A stretch of DNA of 64,000 nucleotides from Allopusillimonas ginsengisoli (GTDB lineage Bacteria; Pseudomonadota; Gammaproteobacteria; Burkholderiales; Burkholderiaceae_B). The position numbers and the translations under genes are program-made. The notes under the pieces were generated by a model, which was given only the letters and a program-made list of their open reading frames with translations, was not told the DNA's origin and ran no database searches. Within the stretch, counting starts at the first letter, position 1. Each line of letters opens with the position of its first letter. The stretch covers positions 124,001 through 188,000 of the forward strand of contig RAPG01000001.1 in assembly GCA_005239165.1 (NCBI GenBank). Direction: 5' to 3'. This document shows, piece by piece, positions 24,947-34,082 of the stretch.

Positions 24947-26004
24947 TTCTCACCGTCTTGATTGATGCGAAGCCACTTCGCGCCTCGCCCCTTGCCAGTC
25001 GATTCGATCAACCCCTCTGATTTCATCGCCCGCAGCACTAGCCGAACCATGTCCCGGCTCACGCCCGGGCAGGCTTCTTCAATCTCGGAAATCGAGAATG
25101 GCAGGGTGCGCCCCAGAACTTCCGTCCGCACCCGGTCGCCCTTACTGCCACGGCCACGCTCGATGGTGCCGACACGCTCTTCGAACTCACGGTAGGCCCG
25201 CAGCAAGGCACCCCAGAAGTAGTCGAGCCAGGGCTTGACGTCGTGTTGCCCCTGATGCCAGCCCTGAGAGCTGGCTTCCAGCGTCTCGTAATAGCTTTCC
25301 TTGGTATCTTCGAAGATGCGTTCCAAGCTGATGTAGCGGCCCACGGCATAGTCGAAGTGGTAGAGCAGCAACAGGGTCAACAATCGGGACATGCGACCGT
25401 TGCCGTCCGGGAAAGGGTGGATGCACAGGAAGTCGAGCATCACCAGCGGCACCAGTACCAACGGGTCGGCCAGGTGCTGGTCCAGCGCGGTGGCGTAGCG
25501 CCCGGTCAGATCGGCCATGGACATGGGCGTGAGGTGCGCAGCAACTGGCTGGAAGCGCAAACGCGATGTGCCGTCTGAGTGACGCTCGATGATGTCGTTG
25601 TTGGTAGCCTTCCAGCGCCCGCCCGCCTGCGGCATATAGCGGTACAGCAGGGTGTGCAATTGCAGCACTACGCCTTCGCTGAAAAGCATGTGCGTGGCGG
25701 ACTCGTGGATCAGCGCCAGGGCATCACGGTAGCCGGCGATCTCCTGTTCGGAGCGGCTCTTTGGCGTTGCGTTGCGGATGACCAGAGACTTCAGCCGCGA
25801 GGGCGCGACAACAACGCCTTCCAGCCGGTTGGATGACTCGGTGGACTCCACCACCGCGATCTGGCGCAGGCCCTTAAGGGCTTCGGGCGACTGTGCGGCG
25901 TAGAGTTGCTGCTTACCCTGGTACTCGCCCAGTGTGCGCAACGTGGCGGCCTGAGTTCCATCGAAGCGAAGCGCGGCAAGGTACTCGGATGTGAGCGAGT
26001 GCAT
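24943..26004 (-). CDS. Fic-domain protein (class II, C-terminal winged helix)
   Basis: 353 residues from MHSLTSEYLAALRFDGTQAA. Fic proteins transfer AMP or related groups to hydroxyl side chains of target proteins. The active-site loop is HPFPDGNGRMSR near residue 200, fully canonical. The inhibitory motif S-x3-E-G is in the N-terminal helix (TESSNRLEG), making this a class II, self-inhibited Fic. A C-terminal winged-helix segment (ISEIEEACPGVSRDMVRLVL) suggests DNA binding. The ATG at 26004 is chosen because the longer frame to 26085 runs through palindromic operator-like DNA. Such Fic genes often lie inside type I restriction operons, and hsdR remnants follow here. Confidence 0.9.
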   Translation of the reverse strand: MHSLTSEYLAALRFDGTQAATLRTLGEYQGKQQLYAAQSPEALKGLRQIAVVESTESSNRLEGVVVAPSRLKSLVIRNATPKSRSEQEIAGYRDALALIHESATHMLFSEGVVLQLHTLLYRYMPQAGGRWKATNNDIIERHSDGTSRLRFQPVAAHLTPMSMADLTGRYATALDQHLADPLVLVPLVMLDFLCIHPFPDGNGRMSRLLTLLLLYHFDYAVGRYISLERIFEDTKESYYETLEASSQGWHQGQHDVKPWLDYFWGALLRAYREFEERVGTIERGRGSKGDRVRTEVLGRTLPFSISEIEEACPGVSRDMVRLVLRAMKSEGLIESTGKGRGAKWLRINQDGEK

Positions 26005-26030
26005 GGAAATGTAAGCCCAGGCTGTGTAAA

Positions 26031-26103
26031 TGGGGTAATCATAGCCGTTAAATGGGGTATTTTCCAAAAAATACCTCATTAACATTGTTTGACTACCCCA
26101 TTT
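26031..26103. promoter_or_regulatory. GGGGTA-type palindromes upstream of the Fic gene
   Basis: AATGGGGTATTTT (26051-26063) and AAAATACCTCATT (26068-26080) form a 13-bp inverted repeat with one mismatch. A further TGGGGTAAT lies at 26031-26039, and TACCCCATTT at 26094-26103. Together they make a dense operator-like cluster 27-100 bases before the Fic ATG. The protein's own winged helix could be the ligand (inference). Confidence 0.5.
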
Positions 26104-26192
26104 CCTGAACGTAGGCCCGGTCGTGAGGGGCAGGCATAGCTGACCGGGAAGGAAATGGGCGACACGAATCTTAAAAAGAGGTAATAAAAGAA

Positions 26193-26283
26193 AATTACCC
26201 CCTTTAATCCATTGTTTACCCCATTCCTAGCGTCCAGCCTTCGGCAAAGGCAAACGGCAAGGGAACGGCACTCAAGGGGCAAC
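26193..26283. repeat. Diverged 90-bp direct repeat, right copy
   Basis: Partner of 22658-22748, same orientation, about three-quarters identical by eye. It lies between the Fic promoter region and the 3' end of the integrase gene, with an inverted GGTAAT...ATTACC element (26180-26199) at its left edge. Confidence 0.6.
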
Positions 26284-26350
26284 GGCCCTATCCAGAAAAG
26301 GAAAAAGGCTGCCCCTGTCATTCGTTCTGCAACACCCGGTCAAATCGTCC

Positions 26351-27562
26351 CTATGCCGTGCCGCCGTCTTCCGCAGCACTCAAATAGTCCGCCCAGTCCT
26401 GCAACAGCGTCCTTCTCTGGTCCAGCAGCAGCGCCTTGTTGTACGTCGCCCGCACCTTGTTGCTCTCCACGTGGGCAAGCTGCCGCTCGATTGCATCAGG
26501 CCGGTATCCGTTCTCATTGGCCCAGGTCGAATAGGTCGTCCGCCAGCAATGCGGCGTCGTACCCCGGCCCAGGTTCATATCGCGCATCGCGTAGGTAAGT
26601 CGGTTGGGCGTCGTGAAGCCCTTGCCGCTCCGGTGTGGGAACAGATAGCGGCCACCGCCCGTGATGCACTGCAAATCCTTCAGTACGGTAATGGCCTGCA
26701 CCGACAACGGGCTGACATGGTCACGCCGCGCTTTCATCTTCGTTGCAGGCCGACGCCACAAGGCATCCTCAAAGTCGAACTCGTCCCACTCGGCATCCGC
26801 CGCTTCCCCTGGACGGCAGGCAGTCAGCGCAATCAACCGCAGACACAACGAAGTTTCCGGATAGCCACGGTAGCCTCGCAACTCCTGATAGAACTTCTGG
26901 ATTTGCTCTCGCGTCATCGCCGCCTTGCTCTCGCTGAACGGCACGCGCAGCAACCCGCGCAGACTGGGGATCGGATTGGCCTCGACCAAACCACGCACCA
27001 CCGCGAACTCGAAGATGGCCGAAAGATCGCCTTTGACGTGAATGGCCGCCCACGCGCCATGAGCTTTGCATTCCTCCAAAAGCGGGCGAATCTGCTTCAC
27101 ACCAATGTCGCTCATCGGCATCCCATCGAACTTGGGCGACAGGTACTTCCTGATGCGAGACTCTTTCGTGCGATAGGAACTGAGCGCAAAGACTGGCTTG
27201 ATCTCCGCCAAGTACGCTTTCGCCACCTTGGCGAACGAGCTTTCCCTTGCGCGCTTGCGTTCCTCCAGCGCCTCCAGGTTGCGCTCCTCGACCTGCCGCC
27301 GCTCATGGGCAGGATGGATGCCTTGCTTGACCAAGGCACGTGCCTTGTCACGGGCCGCACGCGCCTCCGCAAGGCTTACTTGAGGAAAGCCGCCAATAGC
27401 AAAGAGGTTCTCCTTGCCTTGCAGGCGGTACTTCCACCGCCAGAGCTTGCCCCCGGTGGGCTTGACCAGCAGGAACAAGCCCCCGCCATCTGAAAGTTTC
27501 CAATCTCGATCAGTCGATTTGGCCGACCTGATCTTGACATCGGTGAGTAGGTTTTCGGGCAT
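26351..27562 (-). CDS. P4-type tyrosine recombinase / integrase
   Basis: 403 residues, complete. An N-terminal DUF4102 arm-binding domain (KIRSAKSTDRDWKLSDGGGL) is followed by a core-binding domain and the catalytic domain. Catalytic residues are visible: Arg in TACRPGEAADAEWDE, HxxR in TPHCWRTTYSTW, His in QLAHVESNKVR and the nucleophile Tyr in RATYNKALL. It probably inserted this island. No tRNA gene lies at either edge, so the attachment site is not apparent. The gene upstream (right) is ychF. Confidence 0.93.
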   Translation of the reverse strand: MPENLLTDVKIRSAKSTDRDWKLSDGGGLFLLVKPTGGKLWRWKYRLQGKENLFAIGGFPQVSLAEARAARDKARALVKQGIHPAHERRQVEERNLEALEERKRARESSFAKVAKAYLAEIKPVFALSSYRTKESRIRKYLSPKFDGMPMSDIGVKQIRPLLEECKAHGAWAAIHVKGDLSAIFEFAVVRGLVEANPIPSLRGLLRVPFSESKAAMTREQIQKFYQELRGYRGYPETSLCLRLIALTACRPGEAADAEWDEFDFEDALWRRPATKMKARRDHVSPLSVQAITVLKDLQCITGGGRYLFPHRSGKGFTTPNRLTYAMRDMNLGRGTTPHCWRTTYSTWANENGYRPDAIERQLAHVESNKVRATYNKALLLDQRRTLLQDWADYLSAAEDGGTA

Positions 27563-27758
27563 CGTTGGACTCCACTGCGGGGAGATGTACCCCCACGGTT
27601 GAACACGAGTACCCCCAACGCTACCCCCGAATTTTCCAGACCTCGATGAACAATAGGAACGCGCAGTAGACCGTATTGTTTACGCAACCCATTGATTTCA
27701 AATGGGCTAGCCTGTCCACCAAGCGCTACTGAGCGCCACCGAGATCCAGCAAAAATCG

Positions 27759-28850
<1,092 letters not shown>

Positions 28851-28975
28851 GAGTGTCCTGAAAAATAAAGAGTATTTCGAAAAGAAGCTATTGTAGTGGT
28901 TAGCAGGCAGCTTTGCCCCGGGCACTAAGACAGACCACGCTGACACATGCTGCGATCACATACCTGCCCGGTTCG

Positions 28976-29761
28976 TCAGTTCAACGCGCCTGAAGCCACC
29001 TGCAGCAATATCCATACGACCAGCAGCGGCCCGGCATTAAACATACAGTGCAACAGCATGGACGCACCAATGCCCCGTCGGCATCGCTGCCAACCAAGCA
29101 CAAGCCCGGTCAGCCACTGCGGCAATACCAGCAGCGGCAGTAGCCACCACGCCGTATTATGCAGCTTAAAGTTATACAGATGCACGGCCGCGAACAATAT
29201 CGACGCCAGATGAAATACCAGTGGAAAAGCACGCCGGTAATAAAGTCGCCAACGCCAGGGCGTTGGCCGTCTGACCCATTTGGCACCCGATAAATACGGA
29301 ACCCAGCACATCATAAGCACTGCGGCCATTATCAACATGCCAGGCCATTTAGGCCCCAGCAACATGGCCGCGGTGGCGATTGGCGTGAGCCACCAGGCAT
29401 AGGCCGGTCGCCGCATGCCGTAGCGAAAAACCATCTCTTCAACGATGGGAGCCCAGATCAACGCCTGTAACCAGGGCATGTTGTATACATCGAGCTTATG
29501 CGTCGCTCCACTAGACGTGGCAACCCACACGGCAATAGGCCCGAACAAAACCAGATTGATCGCCCATAAAAACACCGCCCATTTGAGCAGACCCAACAGT
29601 GGCACGCCTGGAAACCAGTCTTGCACCCATCCGCTTTCAGCTTCACGAGGAGGCAGGCGCGGAGTAAAGCTTGGCCGCAGCACAAAACGGACGAAATCAC
29701 CGAACTCATCGCGAAATCGCAGAGTGGTCGATGCAACCGAGGTTGATGCCTGTGCCGTCAT
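28976..29761 (-). CDS. CPBP-family intramembrane glutamic endopeptidase
   Basis: 261 residues, about 6-7 membrane helices. CPBP (Abi/Rce1-like) membrane protease: the glutamate pair with Arg is in APIVEEMVFRYGMRR and the second conserved motif is in ASMLLHCMFNAG (HxxxN). Substrates are unknown in bacteria. It lies between pth and ychF on the same strand. Confidence 0.85.
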   Translation of the reverse strand: MTAQASTSVASTTLRFRDEFGDFVRFVLRPSFTPRLPPREAESGWVQDWFPGVPLLGLLKWAVFLWAINLVLFGPIAVWVATSSGATHKLDVYNMPWLQALIWAPIVEEMVFRYGMRRPAYAWWLTPIATAAMLLGPKWPGMLIMAAVLMMCWVPYLSGAKWVRRPTPWRWRLYYRRAFPLVFHLASILFAAVHLYNFKLHNTAWWLLPLLVLPQWLTGLVLGWQRCRRGIGASMLLHCMFNAGPLLVVWILLQVASGALN

Positions 29762-29854
29762 ACCGGCCCCCCGAGAGAATCTGCATACCGCCAGAGCGGC
29801 AACGCAACAGCATTAAGAGGCAGGCAACGTGTACAGGCCGCCAAGCGTGCCCTG

Positions 29855-30454
29855 TCAGCCACGATTGCCCTCATGCAACTGACTCGTAGCCTGGACAAAC
29901 TCACCTCGCAACAACGCCGGCAGCACAGCCCGGCAGCGATCGATCACGCTTTCGATTTCAGTTTGCTCTTCGCGGCGGGGCGCGCCAAGAACAAAATTAA
30001 CGACTTGCTGGTTAAGCCCTAGCGTGCGCGGATGTCCGATGCCGATACGCAAACGCCAGAAATCACTACTGCCAAAGGCAGACTGAATGTCGCGCAAGCC
30101 ATTGTGACCCGCATGCCCGCCGCCGCACTTGAGTTTGGCCTGCCCGGGCAGCAGATCAAGTTCGTCGTGCAACACAAGCACCTGATCGGGCGTCAGCTTG
30201 TAATAGCGCATTAAGGCGCCGGCAGCCTGCCCTGATCGGTTCATAAACGTGGTGGGTTTGGCCAAAATGACGGCATCACCATCGAACCTGGTCTTGGCGA
30301 CCCAGGCAGAAAAGGCTTTCTCAAGCGAAAACGACGCTTTAAGGTCGTCGGCCAGATGGTCGGCCAGCCAGAAACCCGCATTATGCCGGGTAATTTCGTA
30401 CTCGGGCCCGGGGTTACCCAGGCCAATGATAAGGCGTATGGCTTGCGTGGTCAT
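29855..30454 (-). CDS. pth: Peptidyl-tRNA hydrolase
   Basis: 199 residues. Releases tRNA from peptidyl-tRNA that has dropped off the ribosome. Seen: [20 protein letters not shown] (Asn and catalytic His), [16 protein letters not shown], and the conserved [20 protein letters not shown] followed by [10 protein letters not shown]. Follows rplY, from which it is separated by two strong hairpins. Confidence 0.97.
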   Translation of the reverse strand: MTTQAIRLIIGLGNPGPEYEITRHNAGFWLADHLADDLKASFSLEKAFSAWVAKTRFDGDAVILAKPTTFMNRSGQAAGALMRYYKLTPDQVLVLHDELDLLPGQAKLKCGGGHAGHNGLRDIQSAFGSSDFWRLRIGIGHPRTLGLNQQVVNFVLGAPRREEQTEIESVIDRCRAVLPALLRGEFVQATSQLHEGNRG

Positions 30455-30469
30455 GGTCAGAGTCTACAC

Positions 30470-30506
30470 AAAAAACCCCTGCTGGCCACATTGGTCTGAC
30501 AGGGGT
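30470..30506 (-). terminator. Second terminator hairpin between rplY and pth
   Basis: CAGGGGT and ACCCCTG arms (30500-30506 and 30475-30481) with a 18-base loop, followed on the minus strand by a run of T. It lies about 20 bases before the pth ATG. Confidence 0.6.
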
Positions 30507-30509
30507 TTT

Positions 30510-30547
30510 AAAAGCCAGGCGCTGGCCCCGAAGAAACAGCGCCTGGC
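30510..30547 (-). terminator. First terminator hairpin after rplY
   Basis: A perfect 10-bp stem, GCCAGGCGCT (30514-30523) with AGCGCCTGGC (30538-30547), followed on the minus strand by TTTT. Directly after the rplY stop at 30562. Confidence 0.75.
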
Positions 30548-30561
30548 CCGGCGACAGCCGC

Positions 30562-31197
30562 TTACTCAGCGGGGCTTTCGTCGGCTTCGCCTTCGGCCTC
30601 GTCGCCATCAGCAGCGGCAGTACCAGCACCTTTCTTGGCCAATGCAGCAGCAATGACCAGGTCGTCTTCCGCACCGTGAACGGTATGGGTAACGCCCTCA
30701 GGCAACTTGAGGTCTGACAGGTAAATATTGCCGCCAGCAGGCATATTGCCAAGATCAACCTGAATGGACTGGGGCAGATCGGAGGGCAGGCAAGTAATTT
30801 CAAGCTCGGTCAGCACCTGGCTGATGATCTGGCCTTCAAGCTTGACGGCAGGCGAGAGATCGCCATTGATAAAGTGCAGAGGCACTTTAGTGGTGAGGGT
30901 TTGTTTAGCATCGACACGCTGGAAGTCAACATGCAGCACCAACGCCTTGTAGGGGTGCCATTGAACGGCGCGCAGCAGCACGGGCTGGCCTTTACCTTTA
31001 CCGTCAAGTTTCATGTCGAGAATAGAAGCGTGGAACTCTTCTTTGCGCAGAGCGTGGAAGATTTCGTTGTGGTCGAATTCGACGCTGATGGCGTCGTCTT
31101 TACCACCGTAGACAATACCCGGCACACGGCCAGCGCGGCGTAGGCGGCGGCTCGCACTCGTACCCTTGACGCTGCGCGAAGTGGCATTAAATTGCAT
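30562..31197 (-). CDS. rplY: Ribosomal protein bL25 (L25/Ctc form)
   Basis: 211 residues, the longer two-domain (TL5/Ctc-like) form. The N-terminal 5S rRNA-binding domain (SVKGTSASRRLRRAGRVPGI) is followed by a beta domain (residues about 100-185) and an acidic, Ala-rich tail (GDEAEGEADESPAE). Part of the prs-rplY-pth order common in Burkholderiales. The prs-rplY gap holds two hairpins that may act in its regulation. Confidence 0.96.
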   Translation of the reverse strand: MQFNATSRSVKGTSASRRLRRAGRVPGIVYGGKDDAISVEFDHNEIFHALRKEEFHASILDMKLDGKGKGQPVLLRAVQWHPYKALVLHVDFQRVDAKQTLTTKVPLHFINGDLSPAVKLEGQIISQVLTELEITCLPSDLPQSIQVDLGNMPAGGNIYLSDLKLPEGVTHTVHGAEDDLVIAAALAKKGAGTAAADGDEAEGEADESPAE

Positions 31198-31242
31198 GGA
31201 AAAACTCCAAATAACAGAAGGCGGATAGCCTTGTTGGTAAAA

Positions 31243-31292
31243 CGCAGCCTTAGGCTGCGCAGAATTGTCATCTGCCGCGACCAGCAGATGAC
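31243..31292 (-). other. Paired hairpins in the rplY leader
   Basis: GTCATCTGC (31267-31275) pairs with GCAGATGAC (31284-31292), and CGCAGCC (31243-31249) with GGCTGCG (31253-31259). They lie between the prs stop (31303) and the rplY start (31197). No T-run follows either, so they are not simple terminators; a leader structure affecting rplY is possible. Confidence 0.45.
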
Positions 31293-31302
31293 GAAAACAG
31301 GT

Positions 31303-32253
31303 TTATTCGACGAACAGTGAGCTGACCGACTCGGCGTTGGATATGCGAAGCATGGTTTCACCCAAAAGAGACGCACAGGACAGCTGACGGATTTTACTGC
31401 ACTGACGTGCAGCCTCTGACAGCGGTATGGTGTCAGTTACGACCAGTTCGTCGAGCTCTGACTCAAGTATGCGCTGGACGGCTCCGCCTGACAGCACGGG
31501 GTGCGTGCAATAGGCGTACACAGAGATGGCACCGCGCTCTTTGAGCGCCTGGGCGGCCTTACACAGCGTGCCTGCAGTGTCGACCATGTCGTCCATGATG
31601 ATACAGGTACGGCCATCGATGTCACCGATGATATTCATGACTTCAGACACATTGGCACGCGGACGACGTTTGTCGATAATGGCCAGATCAGCTTCAAGCT
31701 GCTTGGCCAGTGCACGCGCACGTACAACCCCGCCGATGTCTGGCGACACGACCACCAGATCACGGTAATTGCGGCGCCAGATGTCACCCAGCAGAATTGG
31801 CCCGGCGTAGACATTATCGACAGGGATATCGAAGAAACCCTGAATCTGGTCGGCGTGCAGGTCCATGGTCATGACGCGGTCAACGCCTACCACCTGCAGC
31901 ATGTTGGCCACAATTTTGGCCGAAATGGCAACGCGGGCCGAACGCGGGCGGCGATCTTGGCGGGCGTAACCAAAATAAGGGATGGCGGCAGTAATGCGGC
32001 CGGCTGAGGCGCGACGCAGTGCATCAACCATGACCATGACTTCCATCAGGTTGTCATTGGTAGGGGCGCACGTGGGCTGAAGGACGAACACGTCTTTGCC
32101 GCGAACGTTCTGGTTAACCTCTACCATGACTTCGCCGTCTGAAAAACGACCTACTGTCATTTTCCCGAGCGACATGTCGAGGTGATTTGCTACATCGACA
32201 GCTAAGCGGGTGTTAGCGGTGCCGGTAAAAATCATGAAGCGTTCGTTTGACAT
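31303..32253 (-). CDS. prs: Ribose-phosphate pyrophosphokinase
   Basis: 316 residues. Makes PRPP from ribose 5-phosphate and ATP for nucleotide, histidine and tryptophan synthesis. Seen: [20 protein letters not shown] at the start, [11 protein letters not shown], the [10 protein letters not shown] region and the PRPP-binding loop [14 protein letters not shown]. The ATG at 32251-32253 is chosen since the longer frame runs through tRNA-Gln. Follows tRNA-Gln and ispE on the same strand. Confidence 0.97.
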   Translation of the reverse strand: MSNERFMIFTGTANTRLAVDVANHLDMSLGKMTVGRFSDGEVMVEVNQNVRGKDVFVLQPTCAPTNDNLMEVMVMVDALRRASAGRITAAIPYFGYARQDRRPRSARVAISAKIVANMLQVVGVDRVMTMDLHADQIQGFFDIPVDNVYAGPILLGDIWRRNYRDLVVVSPDIGGVVRARALAKQLEADLAIIDKRRPRANVSEVMNIIGDIDGRTCIIMDDMVDTAGTLCKAAQALKERGAISVYAYCTHPVLSGGAVQRILESELDELVVTDTIPLSEAARQCSKIRQLSCASLLGETMLRISNAESVSSLFVE

Positions 32254-32357
32254 GGCGAAAGGTCGATGCGTTGCGCTAAACAACAAAGCTGTTGACCAGC
32301 ACCTTGAGGGCCGACTCAACAGCTTGTATTTAACAGCAAGCCAAAAGGCTTGGAAAG

Positions 32358-32434
32358 TGGCTGGGGAAGAAGGATTCGAACCTTCGCATGCAGGGATCAA
32401 AACCCTGTGCCTTAACCAGCTTGGCGATTCCCCA
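32358..32434 (-). tRNA. tRNA-Gln (anticodon UUG)
   Basis: 77 nucleotides including the encoded CCA. Acceptor TGGGGAA (from 32434) pairs with TTCCCCA, and the discriminator is G. The anticodon stem CAGGG/CCCTG carries loop TTTTGAT, giving anticodon TTG. The T arm has GGTTCGAATCC. It sits only 3 bases after the ispE stop codon and before prs, so it may be processed from a longer transcript. Confidence 0.97.
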
Positions 32435-32437
32435 ATT

Positions 32438-33364
32438 CTAACTGCTAATCCAGTGCCGTAGAGGGTGATCATGCAAGCCCGAGCAAGCCCAGGCGTTACG
32501 GATTACCGCTACGCTGCCGCTTTCGCGGCTGTATATCTTACCAAAAACTCGGGTCTGAAACTTTGCTGCCTGCTCGATTGTTACAAACTCGGCAAACAAA
32601 CATGCGCCTGACCCGCTCATTCTTGCGTTGACACCCTGCTGATTTAACCACCTTGCGGTGGCCTGTACCTGCGGGTACCTGGCAAAAACAACTGGCTCTA
32701 GGTCATTACGACCAAAAAACCCACTTTCACGGTAACCGTTAAGTGGCTTGTTTTTGTTAAGCCATTCAGTAAAGACCAGCATTTTGACGCAAGCTGAATC
32801 TCTTGTCAAATCGGGTGCTGAAAATATGTCACCTGTAGGTACTGCCTGCGGCGGCTGCACCACAACATAGGCATTATCAGGCAGCGACAATGGTTGGAAA
32901 ATATCACCAATGCCTGTCGCAAATGCCGGCTGCCCATAAATAAATACCGGTACGTCAGCCCCCAGGGTGCTTCCCAGCACCATTAACTGCTGGCGATCAA
33001 GCCCGGTACCCCATAAACGGTTCAAGGCAATGAGCGTAGAAGCCGCATCACTGGAACCACCACCAAGGCCGGCTCCCGATGGAATGCGCTTGGTATAGCG
33101 AATTTGCACCCCCTGCGAGGTTCCGGTGGCACGCTGTAGCGTACGCGCAGCGCGTACGACCAGATCGTCTTCGGGAGCCAGCCCCGACAACCCTTCGCCC
33201 TCGCGCTCAACCTGCCCGTCACGTCGCGTGTCAAACGCAAGCGTGTCATACAGCCCGACAAACCGAAATGCTGTCTGCAACAAGTGATAGCCGTCGTCAC
33301 GGCGGCCAGTGACGTGCAGAAACAGATTTATCTTTGCCGGGGCCGGCACATCGTGCAGTTCCAT
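32438..33364 (-). CDS. ispE: 4-diphosphocytidyl-2-C-methyl-D-erythritol kinase
   Basis: 308 residues. GHMP kinase of the MEP isoprenoid pathway, phosphorylating CDP-ME at the 2-hydroxyl. Seen: [20 protein letters not shown] (substrate-binding Lys), the ATP loop [18 protein letters not shown], and [12 protein letters not shown] near the C-terminus. The ATG at 33364 ([11 protein letters not shown]) is chosen over 33424, which lies inside lolB. It follows lolB by 10 bases. Confidence 0.96.
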   Translation of the reverse strand: MELHDVPAPAKINLFLHVTGRRDDGYHLLQTAFRFVGLYDTLAFDTRRDGQVEREGEGLSGLAPEDDLVVRAARTLQRATGTSQGVQIRYTKRIPSGAGLGGGSSDAASTLIALNRLWGTGLDRQQLMVLGSTLGADVPVFIYGQPAFATGIGDIFQPLSLPDNAYVVVQPPQAVPTGDIFSAPDLTRDSACVKMLVFTEWLNKNKPLNGYRESGFFGRNDLEPVVFARYPQVQATARWLNQQGVNARMSGSGACLFAEFVTIEQAAKFQTRVFGKIYSRESGSVAVIRNAWACSGLHDHPLRHWISS

Positions 33365-33374
33365 ACCCAAACGC

Positions 33375-34082
33375 TCAACTGTCGTCGACCACCAACCGCA
33401 CACTGATATTGCGGCTGGTATCACTGCGGTTCATCTGCAGCAGTCTTGGCCCTTCGTTGTCATAACGTGACAGCCGCACACGCCAGCCATCCTGCGAGAA
33501 GCCACTGATATGGCCGTCTTCATCCTTCTTTACCTCGCTGATGGCCGAATCGCCAACCTTGCCCTGAAGCCAGTCGCGCAAGCCCCTGACAGGCATGGGG
33601 CTACCCAGCACTTCCTCGACCAGGGCATCAGGATTGGGGGCCTGCTCCATACGCCCATCACTGTGCGTAAGCGTGGCACTGGCTGCGCTGACATCGATGC
33701 GCGCCAGAATACTGCCCAGAGGGTTTGCAAGATCGAGTACAAGCAGGCGCCCGGTGTCGCGCCACGCAAAACCGCCCTGGAGCGCTTCGCGCTGGCCGTT
33801 GGCGCCACTGACATTAAGAGCAAAACGCCCCGCCCGCTCAAACGCAGGCCCGTCGCCAAACCCGGTGATTTTCTGTGGTGTCGCGCAGGCGCCCAGCAAC
33901 AATGCCGCCGCACCAGCGCAAAGCCAGGCACGACGTGTTTTGAACCTTAGTCCTATGGAACTGCCCGACTTAAGGAGAGAATTGACTCTGTCACGATATT
34001 TGCAAGCCTTGACTCTGAGAAGCGGGTTATCTGCTTCAGCCTCGTTGTGAATGTGAGTGCGGGCCGTTAAATGTTTGTTCAT
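33375..34082 (-). CDS. lolB: Outer-membrane lipoprotein LolB
   Basis: 235 residues. LolB accepts lipoproteins from LolA and inserts them into the outer membrane. The lipobox LLGAC lies at about residues 62-66, followed by the LolB beta-barrel-like domain (FALNVSGANGQREALQGGFA, WRDTGRLLVLDLANPLGS). The only usable start is the ATG at 34082, which overlaps the TPR gene stop (ATGA). This leaves an unusually long 45-residue hydrophilic stretch before the hydrophobic core. lolB-ispE-tRNA-prs is a conserved arrangement in this order. Confidence 0.92.
   Translation of the reverse strand: MNKHLTARTHIHNEAEADNPLLRVKACKYRDRVNSLLKSGSSIGLRFKTRRAWLCAGAAALLLGACATPQKITGFGDGPAFERAGRFALNVSGANGQREALQGGFAWRDTGRLLVLDLANPLGSILARIDVSAASATLTHSDGRMEQAPNPDALVEEVLGSPMPVRGLRDWLQGKVGDSAISEVKKDEDGHISGFSQDGWRVRLSRYDNEGPRLLQMNRSDTSRNISVRLVVDDS

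Noticed and set aside
26471..27493. 340-residue ORF on the + strand
   Set aside because: Antisense shadow of the integrase, which has all catalytic residues.
27660..27700. Attachment-site pair with a TTTACACGCAAAACCC-like stretch near 22160
   Set aside because: The resemblance to TTTACGCAACCC at about 27677 is too short and gapped to call a direct repeat.
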